Assembly (NCBI GenBank): GCA_026874595.1
Contig: CM049313.1
Coordinates: forward strand, 25,726,008 to 25,790,007
DNA from: Sipunculus nudus
Lineage: Eukaryota; Annelida; Sipuncula; Golfingiida; Sipunculidae
DNA length: 64,000 nt
Reading direction: 5' to 3'
This document shows positions 59,801 through 64,000 of this stretch, piece after piece. The notes beneath the pieces were generated by a model that made no database searches, had not been told where the DNA came from, and saw only the letters and a program-made list of their open reading frames with translations. How positions within the stretch are numbered: the stretch's first letter is position 1; every line of letters starts with the position of its first letter. A program made the position numbers and the translations under genes.

Positions 59801-61600
59801 ATGTTATAGTTGGCACCACAAGTCATGTGTACAATATACTGCCATTCTGGAAGCTGAAGCTAGATCTATGGACATGCAAAATTTCAGGCCGTTACGTGAA
59901 ACCAGTCCTGAGATAAATGTATTTTATCAATACGTGATTGTAGTTGCCATCACCTGCCTTGTGTACGAAAAAGTTTTCCAAAAAGGATGTACATTTAACT
60001 TTGCTACATTGAACGACTTCTGACATGTGTGTGATTTTCACTAAAATTGACCTAGAGATGGACGTCAGAGGAAACTGTTTGCCGGTGGCTCAAATAGTCT
60101 TTTATATAAGATAAACCACTGAAGGATCTTTGGACATTCAATTTTCAGGCGGATACGTCAAAACACTCCTGAGATTAAGGCCTAGATTTTGTTACAGGTG
60201 CTCTTTTTATTGTGTGACACGTGCGTAACTCGTGTTGTGACACCCTCGCTGGGCCGTTTGTTATATTTGCTGTTTAATCCGTACTGGTTGAACTCTCGTT
60301 GTCATGCTAGCTTGGAGCTTTCTCGCCTGGCCGAGGTCACATGAACCCTATATATAATATGTAGAGAGACACAGCGATGTTCTTCTAGATGATTCCTGTA
60401 ACGCGTGTTTACTGTGTTGTGTTAGATCTTTTGGAATGTTCGAGAAGCGGAAATTTCTCGGCTTGGGGTGAAGAGTATATAAAGGGGCTGTGTTTTAGAG
60501 CCGATGGAGAGCAGCGGAGAAGATTTCCAGCGGACGCAGAAGCGTGTGTCAGTTTCAAAGACCTTATCTGACGAGTGCGGCAATTATAGATTTTCTAAGA
60601 CTTTCTCCTGGATTTTGTGCATTTGGACTTCAGTTTACTTTCTGGATTGTTACAAGAGCTTTACACTGGACTGTCATTCTCCGAGAGTATACATTTAAAG
60701 AGCTTATCGTTGTGACGGTGGTGGTATCCAGGTACTGTGCACTTTGTGTAGTTTACTGTGTGATTGTATTGATTTTTTGTTATACCGCTGTTTTACTGTA
60801 TAATTGTATTGATTTAGTGTATTGTAATGTTTGGGTTGTTTAAAGAATAAATTAATGTTATTTGTTAACAAAAAAAAAAACTACTGACTTTTTTATTCAT
60901 TCCCCTAGACATTTCACGCTGCCTAGTGTTACAGGATCTGATTGTTTTAATATCTCCATTACAAAATTTGTGTTCATCACGCATACGTGATCTGTTTATA
61001 TTAGGTGCCGTGAAAATGTATTTTATGAATACGTGATTGTAGGTGGCCTCACTTGATTGTGTACGAGAAAGCTGCACATGCCAAATACCGGGCAGATACA
61101 GTGAACCACTCCTGAGATATGGATAATATTCACCCAAAACAGTTATACAGATGGACATCACGCAAAAACCATTGTAGATGGCGCCAATAGTATTGTATAC
61201 AAAATAAAACAATCCAAAATCTATTGACGTGCAAAATTTTAGGCTAATACATTGATCCACTCCTTAGATAAATGCATGAATGTATTCTACGATACGTGAT
61301 TGTAGGTGGCACCACCAGTCTTGTCCACGAGAAGTTTCATAAGAATATGCAAAATTTCGGGCCGATACGCCAAAGCACTCGGGAGAAAAGGGCAACAATG
61401 TATTCTACGAAAACGTGATGGTCGAAGCCGCTACCAGTCTTGTGTGCGAGATTAAGATATCAAAGATCTATGGACATGCAACACTTCATGCGGATGCGTC
61501 AAACCACTGCTGAGATAATTGCATGGACGATTACGTGAATATAGGTGGCGTCAATTGTATGTGTACGAGAAGCTACTGTTTCAAGATACTGATTATTCAA
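59801..61600 (-). repeat. Degenerate 120-130-bp tandem array, split by a solo LTR
   Basis: Units carry GGACATGCAAAATTTCAGGC, then GATACGTCAAACCACTCCTG and TACGTGATTGTAGGTGGC. Read in reverse they match the GGCCTGAAATTTTGCATGTC units at 10180, 11905-12230 and 31370-31720. The solo LTR at 60190-61016 interrupts it: array text resumes directly after the LTR. Confidence 0.75.
60190..61016 (+). mobile_element. Solo LTR of the gmr1-like retrotransposon family
   Basis: Starts TGTTACAGGTGCTC and ends near GGTGCCGTGAAA; follows the LTRs at 17590 and 26285 through GTATATAAAGGGG (TATA box 60476), GCGGACGCAGAAGCGTGTGT, GACTGTCATTCTCCGAGAGT, AATAAA (60846) and TTCATCACGCATACGTGATC. More diverged from both than they are from each other. 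No internal region, so it arose by LTR-LTR recombination of an older copy or is from a related subfamily. A clean target duplication was not found. Confidence 0.88.
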
Positions 61601-63343
61601 AATAAACATGAGTAATAAATAATTTAAATTCAGCAGAGTAATTCTTGTATAACATCGATTATATCGAGGTATCGCTTTGCCTTGCATTAATATTTAATTG
61701 TTCCAGTGTTGTTTAATACTTTTGAATGTTCACGTACCCTCCCCCTTTTTAGCCGCCGCAATCTTTTTTTAAGGGATTCAGACCATTTTGCGGCCTGGAT
61801 CCCGCACCCTCCCATTTTCAGGACCTGGAGACTTTGATTCAGATTTTGTCATTGGTCCTGCTAGGGTGGACCTTTCCTTCTCCAAAATCCCGAATCCCTC
61901 CTGAAATTAAAAAAAAAATCGTCAGAAGTGTAAAACAAAAAGAACAACCAAAACATAATCACGTAATAAGACCAACAAAATATACCTGCCCATTTAAATG
62001 GGATCTGGGAATGAGTAACTAATTCTACATTATGTGTCACATATAAAATTAATGTTGACATCCGACAGATGGACATTCACACAGACTGAGAGGATAAATT
62101 ATTTTCCAGATTTACTCTTCGCATTGACCCAGAAACTGAATATAATACATGGCAGACTGAACAAATGTTGTGTTACCTTAAATATAACCATAATATTAAA
62201 TTCTATGCAACAGAACAGTTGTATTAATTAATCAGGCTGGGCTTCATATTTTCAATTTATATCTGAATAAATAACACAATTTTGTAGACTACTTCCTTGT
62301 TCTTGTCTTTAATTACTAGTCACTTGGTAGGTGCTTTTTTTCTAAAATGATATGTTCTTTGCTTATTATTAATTAGTATTCTGAAAGTCTACCATTAAAT
62401 GCATTGGTTACTGTATCAAACCCGTATTATCGTACCGGATATTGTGCTCAATGATTGTGATGGTGTCGGCAAGCGATGAGAAAATAAAATGAATTTGGGC
62501 TTGAATCTTGGAATTATAATGATTACAATTCTGCATGACTTGCTAATGACGCACAGTTGTAAACACATGTAGACCAACCGGCTGTTAGAATAATCTTACA
62601 TTAGACTTAAGCCCAGTAATAGGCCTAATTAACACTGATAAAATTGTGACATGGTAATGGTTACCATAATGACACACAAACGCCCTTAATTCATCAATAT
62701 GAGTTAATCCAGTTTTTTTTTTTTAAATCGAGCAATGATGTTTTACAAAGACTGAAGATGATAGCAGAAAACCATTGAAGAAGTCGCTATGGAAGATCCA
62801 TGTGAAAAAAGCCATAACAATCCAATGAATTTGACAGTGTTATAAAGGCATTGTTATTTGTTTAATAAATTTTATTATTATTATTATGAGTCTCCTTGTT
62901 GCTGACGTAAGTTTCCCCACAAAAAAAATCATTAGGCTTACGTGGGATTAAACATAATTTAAATGCTGAATATTCCCTGATGTCCATAACCCTATGTCTC
63001 TCATGATACATATCGTGATGAAATGCATCCCACTTCATGCTCCAATCTATGTTTATGATTCATGCTGTATATGATATTCCTTTCGACTATCTCAAGGGCA
63101 ATGTCTCATATATCGTAGGCCCACCGGGCAACTTTCAGACATCGGGGCAGGTTGTTCTCATGACATTTGGACAAGTGGGCAAGTGTTACTGTCGAACCCT
63201 GCCCTGGCCAATATACTTAATTTTGTTATTATTGATAAATTGACATCTTAGTCAGATTCAATAGACAGGCAATTAAGATGAATTGAACACCATTTAATGC
63301 TTATAATATTCCCTACATGATGTCGATAATCTTATATCCCTCG

Positions 63344-63349
<6 letters not shown>
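61601..63349. other. Intergenic stretch without a recognised gene
   Basis: Short ORFs at 61834-62022, 62034-62231 and 63037-63243 lack splice or family signals. CCCTCCCCCTTTTT and CCCGCACCCTCCC around 61738-61815 may be a transposon end fragment. Poly-T at 62713. Confidence 0.45.

Positions 63350-63421
<72 letters not shown>
63350..63421. repeat. (TA)n microsatellite
   Basis: About 36 uninterrupted TA units, the longest in the window. Confidence 0.98.
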
Positions 63422-63423
<2 letters not shown>

Positions 63424-63529
63424 CCCCCCTATCGTGATATAAAACATCTCCATCTGCATATTTCTATATGATTTATTCTGTATGTGATATTCCCTCGGAC
63501 TGTCTTATGCCTATAGCTCACATATATAC

Positions 63530-63815
63530 CGGGGGCCGTATACGATATTTTCAACCCGCCGGCTTGCCGTGAGTTTTCGAGAACGTACGGTCACCGTGTG
63601 ATTTTTCATCCCATGTTGTTTGAACTCACATAATCTACGGCGACCGTACGGTGACCTCCGATAGGCCTACTTGGTTGTTAAGAGGGCCGTCCGGGAACCG
63701 TATAAGGTGACCGTGCGGGGTTTATGCATTAATCAAGTACATCGTACGGTGCCCGGCCGGTGACCGGCAGGCGCCCGGCCGACGATTGCTGGCACGGTGC
63801 GGCCACCGTAAGGTT
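63530..63815. other. CpG-rich cluster of short palindromes
   Basis: GC- and CpG-rich island in AT-rich surroundings with recurrent GACCGTACGGTGACC-like words: CGTACGGTCACCGTG (63585), GCGACCGTACGGTGACC (63642), GGTGACCGTGCGGGG (63707), CGTACGGTGCCCGGCCGGTG (63743), GTGCGGCCACCGTAAGG (63797). No ORF. It may be a piece of a transposon, a CpG-rich regulatory stretch or a decayed satellite; the sequence does not decide. Confidence 0.6.
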
Positions 63816-64000
63816 ATTTATTTTCTGCTTTACATATAGCTTTTGAACATTAAGCCAAAGAATAAGAAACGGTCAAATGGGATAAAGACCAATATTATTT
63901 TCGGTGTATTATAATCAAAGTTTTTCTTATGTAACTCGTTTCGATTTTTTATAATCTTTACTACAAAATATAATTATTGGAAATTATTGATTGATATATT
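63816..64000. other. End of window, AT-rich
   Basis: Nothing recognised. Confidence 0.4.

Overview
The window looks like nuclear DNA of an invertebrate animal, most likely a mollusc and perhaps a bivalve. This is an inference. It rests on a spliced, AT-rich gene of the ANL (4-coumarate-CoA ligase-like) acyl-CoA synthetase family, on a Ty3/gypsy retrotransposon with integrase upstream of reverse transcriptase (gmr1-like order), and on many Helitron-like non-autonomous repeats of a style common in bivalve genomes. No prokaryotic gene organisation is present.

Only one host gene is well supported: the last four coding exons of the acyl-CoA synthetase on the + strand (7969-8113, 15975-16057, 16373-16538, 35137-35255, stop at 35253-35255, poly(A) signal at 35416). 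Exon phases fit together exactly (1, 0, 1) and the product carries the A7, A8 and A10 motifs of the family. The N-terminal two thirds lie upstream of the window. The introns are 7.9, 0.3 and 18.6 kb and are filled with repeats.

Layout. 1-7.7 kb: half of a dispersed element, a LINE reverse-transcriptase remnant, a 31-bp minisatellite and a 91-bp minisatellite. 8-16 kb: intron with nested Helitron-like elements. 17.59-27.06 kb: a 9.5-kb LTR retrotransposon with a 4-bp target duplication (CCAT). It carries a TA-flanked 1.8-kb transposon inside gag and a Helitron-like element between RNase H and the polypurine tract; its own ORFs are broken. 27.3-28.85 kb: a pogo/Tigger-like remnant with a CENP-B-type helix-turn-helix, itself interrupted by a 262-bp insertion flanked by a 30-bp direct repeat and copied from 30.0 kb. 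30-35 kb: minisatellite, a second TA-flanked element and the last exon. 35.5-37.7 kb: a complete Helitron-like element with six 337-bp internal repeats. 39.5-45.7 kb: a 21-bp minisatellite and two tandem 1.8-2.0-kb segments, each with a 38-bp minisatellite. 46-50 kb: degenerate repeats and canonical Helitron ends around a GC-richer unknown ORF region. 50.5-55.7 kb: a MITE and a 0.9-kb inverted repeat around a 2.5-kb core. 58-61.6 kb: another Helitron-like element and a solo LTR of the same retrotransposon family in a tandem array. 63.5-63.8 kb: a CpG-rich cluster of short palindromes.

The most unusual signal is architectural. Several families with unrelated sequence share one plan: a hairpin at the 5' end, internal tandem repeats, a 3' subterminal inverted copy of the 5' hairpin arm, then a short hairpin ending in CTAG or CTTG next to a T. 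That is the plan of Helentron-associated (HINE-like) rolling-circle elements, and it suggests one mobilising machinery for much of this locus.
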